Source: Brucella pseudintermedia
GTDB taxonomy: Bacteria > Pseudomonadota > Alphaproteobacteria > Rhizobiales > Rhizobiaceae
Length of the DNA stretch: 64,000 nt
Assembly (NCBI RefSeq): GCF_042697365.1
Contig: NZ_CP137605.1
Direction: 5' to 3' (one strand)
Of this stretch, positions 42,041-48,971 are shown piece by piece (position 1 is the stretch's first letter; each line of letters begins with the position of its first letter). Position numbers and translations under genes: made by a program. Under the pieces are notes generated by a model that was given only the letters and a program-made list of their open reading frames with translations, was not told where the DNA came from and made no database searches.

Positions 42041-43078
42041 ATGCCGAGTGACGACCGCAGGAAAAGTCGCGTTACGCTTCTGGATGTGGCGCGGCATGCC
42101 AATGTATCGCGCGCAACGGCTTCGCTGGTCATTCGCAAAAGTCCCCTGGTGGGGGCAGCAACACGGGAGAAGGTCGAAAAAGCCCTGCAGGAGCTGGGCT
42201 ATGTCTACAATATGGGGGCTGCTAGCCTCCGGGCGGAGAGGTCGAATACGGTTGGCGTCATTGTCCCGACTCTCGGCAATCCGTTTTACGGTGAATTGCT
42301 TTCCGGCATAGATAGCATTGTGGGTGAGGCTGGACTGGTCGTTCTTCTCGCGAACAGTCATGAGAATTTTGCCAATCAAACCACCCTCATGCAGCGTATG
42401 CGCGAGCACGGTGTCGATGGCGTGATTGTGTCGCTGGCGGCAGAAACGGCTCCCGAATTCATTGAGCAGTTTGTGGATTGGGGGCTGCCGGCCGTTCAGG
42501 TATTGCGCCATGTGACGGACCGAATTGACTACGCAGGCGTGGATTATGCGGGCGGAATGCGGCAGGCGGTCAATTATTTGGCCCAGCTGGGGCATAGCAC
42601 GATCGCCTTTGCCGTGCACGGGCCTGTTCATTCTGCCTATCGCGAACGTGTCGAAGGTTTTCAGGAAGCGATGCAACAGCAGGGCCTTGATCCCGGCATG
42701 ATTGTCCGCTTGCCGTATACGATGCCGGAAATTGCCAAAGCCGCCCCGTTGCTCTTTCAGGCGGGACAAGCGCCGACAGCGGCAATCTGTTTCAATGACG
42801 TGGTTGCGCTAGGTCTTTCGGCTGGACTTTATGACTGTGGGAGGAGGGTCGGCGAAGACTTTTCCCTCATCGGCTTCGATGATGTAAGCGACGCGGAGGC
42901 AACGCGGCCTCGTTTGAGCTCGGTGTCAACCCGGCCGGTTGCAGTGGGCCAGAATGCCGCCCGGCTGCTTCTTTCCCGTTTGGCAAACCCAGAAAAGCAA
43001 GCTGAGCGTATCGTCAGCGAAACCTATTTGCAGGTCAGGCAGTCCTGTGTACCGATAAATACGGCCACCGCCATCTAA
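42041..43078 (+). CDS. LacI-family transcriptional regulator
   Basis: A 345-residue regulator. The ATG at 42041 has AGGTGA five bases upstream; the frame open to 41984 is not needed. The N-terminal helix-turn-helix is VTLLDVARHANVSRATASLVIRKSP, followed by the hinge region TREKVEKALQELGYVYNMGAASLRAERSNTVGVIVPTLGNPFYGELL. The periplasmic-binding-protein-like effector domain ends SLIGFDDVSDAEATRPRLSSV. It lies directly upstream of the amino acid transporter operon, and a perfect palindrome with a central CG (43112-43131), as LacI operators often have, follows its stop codon. Its effector is unknown. Confidence 0.92.
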   Translation: MPSDDRRKSRVTLLDVARHANVSRATASLVIRKSPLVGAATREKVEKALQELGYVYNMGAASLRAERSNTVGVIVPTLGNPFYGELLSGIDSIVGEAGLVVLLANSHENFANQTTLMQRMREHGVDGVIVSLAAETAPEFIEQFVDWGLPAVQVLRHVTDRIDYAGVDYAGGMRQAVNYLAQLGHSTIAFAVHGPVHSAYRERVEGFQEAMQQQGLDPGMIVRLPYTMPEIAKAAPLLFQAGQAPTAAICFNDVVALGLSAGLYDCGRRVGEDFSLIGFDDVSDAEATRPRLSSVSTRPVAVGQNAARLLLSRLANPEKQAERIVSETYLQVRQSCVPINTATAI

Positions 43079-43111
43079 TCCGAATTAATGATTGACGAGC
43101 GGCATCAAACC

Positions 43112-43131
43112 AATTTAGATCGATCTAAATT
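43112..43131. promoter_or_regulatory. Perfect 20-bp palindrome, candidate operator
   Basis: AATTTAGATCGATCTAAATT is a perfect palindrome with a central CG. It lies 34 bases after the LacI-family gene and 54 bases before the transporter operon start. It is likely to be bound by a dimeric regulator, most simply the LacI protein just upstream. Confidence 0.65.
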
Positions 43132-43135
43132 TATT

Positions 43136-43157
43136 GCCGACAGGAGGAAAAGTCGGC
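43136..43157 (+). repeat. Small hairpin in the leader of the amino acid transporter operon
   Basis: GCCGAC (43136-43141) pairs with GTCGGC (43152-43157). The loop carries AGGAGG, a ribosome-site-like sequence with no start codon at the right distance, ahead of the true site GGGAGG near 43171. Confidence 0.35.
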
Positions 43158-43184
43158 ATAATCCGGGTACCGGGAGGTTCGGCA

Positions 43185-43853
43185 TTGTATAACTTCAACT
43201 TCGCGCCTGTCTTAGCGTCGATGGATAAGCTGCTTGTCGGTGCGTGGCAGACAATTGAGCTCTCGTGCGCGGCGATGGTGTTGGGCTTGATTGTGTCAAT
43301 TATCTGCGCTGTCGGTAAGACATCCGGCCCCAAGCCGGTACGCTTCGTGATCGACGCCTATATCGAAATCATCCGCAATACACCGTTTCTGGTGCAGATA
43401 TTCTTCATCTTCTTTGGGTTGCCTTCTGCCGGTTTGCGTCTGTCGCCCAACAGTGCTGCGCTTCTGGCGTTGGTGGTGAACTTCGGGGCCTATGGTACGG
43501 AGATTATTCGTGCAGGCATTGAATCCATTCATAAAGGCCAGGTGGAAGCCGGAACCGCGCTTGGTCTCTCCAAGCTGCAGGTATTCCGCTATGTCATCAT
43601 GAAACCTGCGTTGCGGACAGTTTATCCGTCGCTTACCAGCCAATTCATCTACCTGATGCTGACCTCAAGCGTTGTATCCGTCATTTCTGCCAATGAGCTT
43701 GCGGCTACGGGTAACGATCTCCAATCGGCGACCTTTGCGAGCTTTGAGGTCTATATTGTTATCACCCTTATGTATCTCGTCATGTCCATCGGTTTCTCTG
43801 CTGTCTTCGCGTTGATTGAGAAGTTGGCATTTAAATACCCGTTGAGCCGATAG
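43185..43853 (+). CDS. Polar amino acid ABC transporter permease (HisM/GlnP family)
   Basis: A 222-residue permease with about five helices. The TTG at 43185 (YNFNFAPVLASMDKLLVGAWQTIELS) is chosen because GGGAGG lies seven bases upstream and this is the family's usual N-terminus. Family blocks: YIEIIRNTPFLVQIFFIFFGLP, FGAYGTEIIRAGIESIHKGQVEAGTALGLS and the EAA-like KLQVFRYVIMKPALRTVYPSL. It forms a channel with the following permease. Confidence 0.88.
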   Translation: MYNFNFAPVLASMDKLLVGAWQTIELSCAAMVLGLIVSIICAVGKTSGPKPVRFVIDAYIEIIRNTPFLVQIFFIFFGLPSAGLRLSPNSAALLALVVNFGAYGTEIIRAGIESIHKGQVEAGTALGLSKLQVFRYVIMKPALRTVYPSLTSQFIYLMLTSSVVSVISANELAATGNDLQSATFASFEVYIVITLMYLVMSIGFSAVFALIEKLAFKYPLSR

Positions 43854-43862
43854 GAGCAGACC

Positions 43863-44519
43863 ATGATCAGACCTTTTGGCTGGAATGAATTTCTCATTAT
43901 CGTTTATGCTGCGCAGTGGACCATTGCTCTTTCTGCCATAGCTTTTGTGGGTGGGGGTGTCGGAGGGTTGCTTGTCTCGCTGATGCGTGTCTCGGATGCC
44001 CGTGTCCCGCGTTACATTGCGTTGGCCTTCATAAGGTTGTTTCAGGGAACGCCTCTTCTGATGCAGCTTTTTCTGGTGTTTTTCGGTCTCAATATTGTCG
44101 GGTTGGGCATCAATCCCTGGATCGCGGCGACGATCGCGCTGACTTTGCATGCGAGCGCATTTCTGGGCGAGATCTGGCGCGGCTGTATTGATGCAGTGCC
44201 ACCCGGACAGCGTGAAGCCGCGACTGCGTTAGGGCTGCGCTACTATAATCGTATGCGTTATGTGATCCTGCCGCAGGCTGCGCGCATATCGGTTGCACCG
44301 ACGGTGGGCTTTCTGGTGCAGCTCATCAAGGGCACTTCCCTTGCTGCGATCATCGGTTTTACGGAACTGACGCGCCAAGGCCAGATCATCAACAACGCGA
44401 CATTCAGCCCGTTCATGGTTTTTGGCACCGTGGCTGCTGTCTATTTTGTCCTGTGCTGGCCGTTATCCATCTTGGCGCGCCGCATGGAAACGAGGTTTTC
44501 TCGCGCAACCGCTCGGTAA
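43863..44519 (+). CDS. Polar amino acid ABC transporter permease (second subunit)
   Basis: A 218-residue permease. Family blocks: YIALAFIRLFQGTPLLMQLFLVFFGL, TLHASAFLGEIWRGCIDAVPPGQREAATALGLRYYNRMRYVILPQAARISVAPTVG and KGTSLAAIIGFTELTRQGQIINN. It starts nine bases after the first permease, with GGAG before the ATG. A 121-base gap with a GCCGGT/ACCGGC hairpin (44601-44618) separates it from the binding-protein gene. Confidence 0.92.
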   Translation: MIRPFGWNEFLIIVYAAQWTIALSAIAFVGGGVGGLLVSLMRVSDARVPRYIALAFIRLFQGTPLLMQLFLVFFGLNIVGLGINPWIAATIALTLHASAFLGEIWRGCIDAVPPGQREAATALGLRYYNRMRYVILPQAARISVAPTVGFLVQLIKGTSLAAIIGFTELTRQGQIINNATFSPFMVFGTVAAVYFVLCWPLSILARRMETRFSRATAR

Positions 44520-44640
44520 GGGGGGCTCGAGGGAAGGCAATCGGCGTTTGCGACCCGAGCTATGGCTGCGGCTGGAAATGCTCTGAAAATAAGAAACGGT
44601 GCCGGTGAGGAGACCGGCCCTTGATAGGGAAGGAATAAAC

Positions 44641-45441
44641 ATGAATATCACCAGACGTTTGGCTATGGCTTTCATTGGTGCGGGAGCTCTCGCGACAGTG
44701 CTGGCACCCGTAGCATTTGCGCAGACGGTCGACGGCATCAAGTCCGCCGGGAAAATCAAGATCGGCATGCTGGTCGATTTTCCGCCGTTTGGCATCATGA
44801 ACACCAGCAATGAACCGGATGGCTATGACGCTGACGTGGCAAAGCTGCTGGCGAAGGAGCTCGGTGTCGAAGCCCAGATCGTTCCGGTTACCGGTCCGAA
44901 CCGGATTCCTTATCTACAGAGTAGCCAGGTCGATGTTCTGGTTGCCTCGCTGGGCATTACTGAGGAGCGTGCCAAGAGCGTCGACTTCTCTCAGCCCTAT
45001 GCAGGCATTTCGATTGGCGTATTCGGACCGAAGGATATTGCGGTTGCAAGGCCGGAAGATCTTTCCGGCAAGACCATTGGCGTCGCCCGTGCTTCGACGC
45101 AGGACACGGCAGTCACAAAGGTGGCACCGCAGGACGCCAACATCCGCCGTTTCGATGACGATGCCAGCGCAGTGCAGGCGCTGCTTTCGGGGCAGGTTGA
45201 GCTGATCGGGCTCTCCAACGTTGTGGCGGCTGAGATCGAAAAAGCTGCTCCCGGACGCTACGAACAGAAAATCCAGCTCAGCCAGCAGGTTCAGGGCATC
45301 GCTGTCCGCAAGGGTTCGACGGAAATGCTCGAATTCGTCAACAAGTTCATCGAAAAGGCCAAGAGCGACGGCGAACTGAACAAGATTCATGAGAAGTGGC
45401 TCGGCGCGCCGCTGCCGGATTTTGTTTCCCAGGCAAAGTAA
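44641..45441 (+). CDS. Amino acid ABC transporter solute-binding protein (family 3)
   Basis: A 266-residue periplasmic binding protein. The ATG at 44641 has GGAAGGAA upstream. The signal peptide ends VAFA near residue 27. Mature family 3 motifs are KIKIGMLVDFPPFGIMNTSNEPDGYDADVAKLLAKELGV, DVLVASLGITEERAKSVDFSQPY and the C-terminal IHEKWLGAPLPDF. The ligand is probably an amino acid or amine; it cannot be narrowed. A 9-bp hairpin follows the gene (45454-45483). Confidence 0.92.
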   Translation: MNITRRLAMAFIGAGALATVLAPVAFAQTVDGIKSAGKIKIGMLVDFPPFGIMNTSNEPDGYDADVAKLLAKELGVEAQIVPVTGPNRIPYLQSSQVDVLVASLGITEERAKSVDFSQPYAGISIGVFGPKDIAVARPEDLSGKTIGVARASTQDTAVTKVAPQDANIRRFDDDASAVQALLSGQVELIGLSNVVAAEIEKAAPGRYEQKIQLSQQVQGIAVRKGSTEMLEFVNKFIEKAKSDGELNKIHEKWLGAPLPDFVSQAK

Positions 45442-45453
45442 GCTCTCGAATTC

Positions 45454-45483
45454 CGCCATGCCTGTCAGCCGATGGGCATGGCG
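45454..45483 (+). repeat. Stem-loop after the binding-protein gene
   Basis: CGCCATGCC (45454-45462) pairs perfectly with GGCATGGCG (45475-45483) around a 12-base loop, between the binding-protein and ATPase genes. There is no T-tract; mRNA stabilisation or partial termination is likely. Confidence 0.6.
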
Positions 45484-45512
45484 ATCCAGTCCACGAAAGT
45501 GAGTTTCTTGAC

Positions 45513-46292
45513 ATGAACCAGATGGCTCAGGGACCGGCGAATGAGGTACAGCAAAACGCTTCAGGTTCTGCGGTGCTTATGCAGGGGGTGAATAAATGGT
45601 ACGGCACGTACCATGCGCTCCGAAATATCAATCTGACTGTATCCCGCGGTGAACGTATTGTTATTTGCGGCCCATCCGGTTCGGGAAAGTCCACTCTCAT
45701 CCGCTGTATCAACCAGCTGGAGACTGTTCAGGAGGGCCGGATCATTGTTGACGGCCACGATCTGACTGCCGGCGGCAAGAATGTAGATATTGTGCGGCAG
45801 GAAACCGGTATGGTTTTCCAGCAGTTCAATCTCTTTCCGCATATGACCGTTCTTGAGAATTGCACGTTGGCACCGATGAAAGTGCGTGGCGTTGCGAAAG
45901 CGGAAGCAGAAAAGACCGCGCGTAAATATCTTGAGCGCGTCCGCATTCCTGAACAGGCAGACAAATATCCGGCGCAGCTCTCCGGCGGGCAGCAACAGCG
46001 TGTGGCTATTGCCCGTGCGCTTTGCATGAACCCCAAGATCATGCTTTTCGATGAGCCCACTTCGGCGCTTGATCCTGAAATGGTCAAGGAAGTTCTGGAC
46101 ACTATGATCGATCTCGCCAAGGAAGGCATGACCATGCTTTGCGTTACCCACGAAATGGGTTTTGCCCGGCAAGTGGCTGATCGCGTGATCTTCATGGATC
46201 AGGGACAGATTCTGGAAATGTCGGAACCGGAAGAGTTCTTCGGCAATCCGAAACATGAACGCACAAGGGCGTTTATTGGCCAAATTTCCTGA
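45513..46292 (+). CDS. Polar amino acid ABC transporter ATPase (GlnQ/HisP family)
   Basis: A 259-residue ATPase. Walker A is GPSGSGKST, the Q-loop VFQQFNLFPHMTVLENCTLAPMKV, the signature LSGGQQQRVAIARAL, Walker B IMLFDEPTSALDPEMV and the H-loop VTHEMGFARQVADRVIFMDQG, all standard for the family. The ATG at 45513 (MNQMAQGP) is used; a second ATG is three codons later and the ribosome site is weak. The open frame upstream overlaps the binding-protein gene and is discarded. It energises the transporter and is followed by a hydroxyacid dehydrogenase gene. Confidence 0.92.
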   Translation: MNQMAQGPANEVQQNASGSAVLMQGVNKWYGTYHALRNINLTVSRGERIVICGPSGSGKSTLIRCINQLETVQEGRIIVDGHDLTAGGKNVDIVRQETGMVFQQFNLFPHMTVLENCTLAPMKVRGVAKAEAEKTARKYLERVRIPEQADKYPAQLSGGQQQRVAIARALCMNPKIMLFDEPTSALDPEMVKEVLDTMIDLAKEGMTMLCVTHEMGFARQVADRVIFMDQGQILEMSEPEEFFGNPKHERTRAFIGQIS

Positions 46293-46313
46293 AGTGTTTC
46301 CAGTGGCTTAGTA

Positions 46314-47264
46314 ATGGAGTTTGAAGTGGCGAATGAAATCATGCTCGTTGAGCCGATGATGCCGTTGATCGAAGATCGATTGGATGCGGCCTACAGGGTT
46401 CTCCGGCTGTACAAGCCGGAAGACAAGGCGGCGATAGACGCAGCCCTCGGTGATATCCGCGCCGTTGTTACCGGCGGCGGAACCGGGCTTTCCAACGAGT
46501 GGATAGAACGTCTGCCGTCGCTTGGTTTGATTGCCATCAATGGCGTTGGGACAGACAAGGTTGATCTCGTCTTTGCCCGGAGCCGCAATGTGCATGTCAG
46601 CACTACACCCGGCGTTCTGACCGATGATGTTGCCGATACTGGTATTGCCCTTATGCTCGCGGTGATGCGCCATGTCGTTACCGGAGACCAGTTTGTGCGG
46701 GAAGGAAAATGGGCTCGCCGGGAAGGCTTCCCCCTTGGAGTTAGTCCGAAGGGCAAGCGGGTTGGCGTTCTTGGGCTTGGCCAGATCGGAAAGTCATTTG
46801 CACGACGGGCGGAAGCATTCGGCATGGAAGTGCATTACTGGAATCGCTCGCCCGTTGCGGGCACGAACTGGGTTGCTCACGCAACACCGATAGAACTTGC
46901 GCGCGAAAGCGACGTGCTCGCAGTGTGCGTCGCCGCGAACCCGTCAACGGCCAATATCGTGAATGCGGATGTTCTCGCGGCGCTTGGAAGCAAAGGCTAT
47001 CTGATCAATGTGGCGCGAGGCAGTGTCGTTGATGAAGACGCGCTTCTGGCTGCTTTGAACAACGGAACCATTGCCGGTGCCGGTCTTGATGTTTTCGTCA
47101 ACGAGCCGACGATCAGAGCGGATTTTCTGAACGCACCAAACACGGTCCTTATGCCGCATCAGGGCAGCGCAACGGTCGAAACCCGTGTTGGAATGGGCGA
47201 ACTCGTACTCGCTAATCTTGCAGCGCATTTTTCCGGCGAAGTTCCGCCAACCAAGGTAAACTGA
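46314..47264 (+). CDS. D-isomer-specific 2-hydroxyacid dehydrogenase
   Basis: A 316-residue NAD(P)-dependent enzyme. The nucleotide motif GVLGLGQIGKSFARRAEAFGMEVHYWNR lies near residues 147-175; catalytic blocks include NVARGSVVDEDALLAAL (arginine), GLDVFVNEP (glutamate) and MPHQGSAT (histidine). It resembles glyoxylate/hydroxypyruvate reductases. A GTG at 46326 with GGAG upstream is an alternative start. It follows the ATPase gene by 21 bases, so it is probably part of the transporter operon and reduces a 2-keto acid derived from the imported compound. Confidence 0.88.
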   Translation: MEFEVANEIMLVEPMMPLIEDRLDAAYRVLRLYKPEDKAAIDAALGDIRAVVTGGGTGLSNEWIERLPSLGLIAINGVGTDKVDLVFARSRNVHVSTTPGVLTDDVADTGIALMLAVMRHVVTGDQFVREGKWARREGFPLGVSPKGKRVGVLGLGQIGKSFARRAEAFGMEVHYWNRSPVAGTNWVAHATPIELARESDVLAVCVAANPSTANIVNADVLAALGSKGYLINVARGSVVDEDALLAALNNGTIAGAGLDVFVNEPTIRADFLNAPNTVLMPHQGSATVETRVGMGELVLANLAAHFSGEVPPTKVN

Positions 47265-47273
47265 GTTATTCCC

Positions 47274-47600
47274 ATGATTGTCAGGCAGGCCTTTTTTGAA
47301 GGCACTATTCATGCTGGGCGCGAGGATGCGTTCAAAGCTTATGTGGCTGATACACTTATGCCGATGTGGCTGGGCTTTCCCGGTATCAGGGAAGTCCGCG
47401 TTCTTTACGCTGTCGAACGCGACGAAGGCGCACCGGCCTATCCGATGGTGCTTTGGACCATGTATGACAGCAGGGAGGCTTTGGCAGAGGCGCTCGCGTC
47501 ACCGGTGCGATATGAAAGCCGGGAGGCCACAAAGAGCCTCCTCGAAATGTTCGATGGTCATATCCATCATCACGTCTTCGATCTCACCCTTGAAGGGTGA
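47274..47600 (+). CDS. Small EthD/dimeric alpha-beta-barrel-like hypothetical protein
   Basis: A 108-residue cytoplasmic protein with no signal or membrane segment. The pattern of strands and helices (VRQAFFEGTIHAGREDAFKAYVADTLMPMWLGFPGIREVRVL, then YPMVLWTMYDSREALAEALASPVRYESREAT) looks like the ferredoxin-like dimeric barrel of EthD or Dabb proteins. That is a fold guess from pattern only. The C-terminal HIHHH may bind metal. It starts nine bases after the dehydrogenase and closes the operon. Function unknown. Confidence 0.72.
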   Translation: MIVRQAFFEGTIHAGREDAFKAYVADTLMPMWLGFPGIREVRVLYAVERDEGAPAYPMVLWTMYDSREALAEALASPVRYESREATKSLLEMFDGHIHHHVFDLTLEG

Positions 47601-47604
47601 GATC
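47580..47604. terminator. Palindromic hairpin over the end of the small barrel gene
   Basis: GATCTCACCCTT (47580-47591) and AAGGGTGAGATC (47593-47604) are exact complements around a single central base, giving a stem with a tight loop that includes the stop codon. It lies between convergent genes; the T-tract is weak. Confidence 0.55.
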
Positions 47605-47623
47605 GCTTCTATTCAGCATTGCC

Positions 47624-48664
47624 TCAAGCGCCCCACGTCCGCTCCAGGACATTGATCCAGTTGCCATGGGCGAGCTTGACGATGGAAGCATCGTCGTAGC
47701 CGTGCTTGCGGAATGCTTCTATGACAAGCTGGAGATCGCCTACGTCGCGTAACGTTGACGAAATTGTAGTGCCGTCAAAATCGGAACCGAGCGCCAGGTG
47801 GTCGATCCCGATGCGATCGACAATGTAATCGGCGTGACGAACGATCTCTGATAGATCGGTATTGGGATCGCGCTTTCCGTCTTCGCGCAGGAACGACACG
47901 CCGAAGTTGAGCCCGACAAGGCCGCCCGTATCGCGAATGGCGTCCAGTTGCCTGTCCGTCAGGTTGCGGCTTTGCTGGCAAAGCGCGTGCGCATTGGAAT
48001 GCGATGCCACGAGGGGCGCGTCGGAGATCGCTGCAATGTCCCAGAACCCTTTCTCGTTCATGTGAGAAAGGTCGATCATGACTTTAAGTTCATTACACGC
48101 GCGAATGAGTGCTTTGCCATGATCGGTCAGGCCCGGCCCAATATCCGGCGAGGCAGGAAAGCGGAAGGGAATGCCGTGGGCAAAAATATTCGGGCGGCTC
48201 CAGACCGGCCCGAGCGTTCTAAGGCCAGCTTCATGCAGAACATAAAGCGCATCGAGGTCATCGCTGAAAGCTTCAACGCCTTCGATATGATAGACTGAAG
48301 CGAAAATGCCTTTCGCAAACGCGTCGCGAATATCTGCTGCCGTGCGGCAGACACGAACTCGGCCTTCAGATGCTCGCTCGATTTTCAGCAGGATTGCGGA
48401 CATGGCAAGCGTCGCCTTCATCGCATCCGTTTGGCTGGGCGTCGCGAGGATGCCGTTGGCGTCGAGTTCACGCGAAGGCGAGGGCACATATACTGCGCAC
48501 AGTCCACCGCCCAAGCCACCCTTCTGCGCGCGCGGCAGATCGATATGTCCGACATTTTCGCCATCAAGAAAGCGCTGCTCCGGCACTGAAGCATCCGATG
48601 ACCACAACCGCAACAGCACGTCGTTGTGACCATCAAAAACGGGTATCTTCTGTTCTGTCGCCAT
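47624..48664 (-). CDS. Membrane dipeptidase (peptidase M19, renal dipeptidase family)
   Basis: A 346-residue zinc metallopeptidase. Metal-site motifs are FDGHNDVLLRLW at the N-terminus, YHIEGVEAFSDD, DLSHMNEKGFWD and VASHSNAHAL, followed by LGSDFDG near the C-terminus, as in M19 dipeptidases. No signal peptide is seen, so it probably acts in the cytoplasm. These enzymes hydrolyse dipeptides, including those with a D-residue at the C-terminal position. It is divergent from a dipeptide ABC transporter operon that ends with a D-aminopeptidase-like gene, which suggests a shared role in D-amino-acid peptide use. Confidence 0.92.
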   Translation of the reverse strand: MATEQKIPVFDGHNDVLLRLWSSDASVPEQRFLDGENVGHIDLPRAQKGGLGGGLCAVYVPSPSRELDANGILATPSQTDAMKATLAMSAILLKIERASEGRVRVCRTAADIRDAFAKGIFASVYHIEGVEAFSDDLDALYVLHEAGLRTLGPVWSRPNIFAHGIPFRFPASPDIGPGLTDHGKALIRACNELKVMIDLSHMNEKGFWDIAAISDAPLVASHSNAHALCQQSRNLTDRQLDAIRDTGGLVGLNFGVSFLREDGKRDPNTDLSEIVRHADYIVDRIGIDHLALGSDFDGTTISSTLRDVGDLQLVIEAFRKHGYDDASIVKLAHGNWINVLERTWGA

Positions 48665-48971
48665 GGAGTAGCCTTTTCAAATCAAGTCGAATATTTGAGA
48701 AACGGGTGATGGACCCTAGCGCGAAGAATTGCAAATGCGATTTCGGTCACTTGATATGACCGCGCTGCATGAGCGGCGATTCCTTTTAGCGAAAGCATTC
48801 TTTTAGGTTGCGCTCATGCAAAGTCTGCATAGGAAATGCAAAATTCTGCATTGGCCCCTGCCTCCGCTGACGTGATAGCGGAAAGGTGGAAAAATATATC
48901 CGGATATAAGCGCCGATGATCGCATCTCAATTTTTGGGCATATTCGGAAGGCGCTGCAAGAGGAGCTCTCA
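48665..48971. promoter_or_regulatory. Divergent control region with two similar palindromes
   Basis: A 307-base region between the M19 dipeptidase gene and the dipeptide transporter operon. ATGCAAAGTCTGCAT (48816-48830) and ATGCAAAATTCTGCAT (48836-48851) share ATGCAAA and TCTGCAT halves, and their centres are about two DNA turns apart. They look like tandem operator sites for one dimeric regulator. No regulator gene is adjacent. GAGGAG precedes the transporter start. Confidence 0.55.

Noticed and set aside
41759..42769. 336-residue minus-strand open frame overlapping the LacI-family gene
   Set aside because: The plus-strand helix-turn-helix and effector domain are clear; the minus frame is rich in His, Arg and Gln like other shadow frames here.
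44570..44590. GGAAATGCTCT near 44575 as a third copy of the Rhizobiales-type repeat
   Set aside because: Only about 11 bases match one end of the element at 25561-25664; the core and paired arms are absent.
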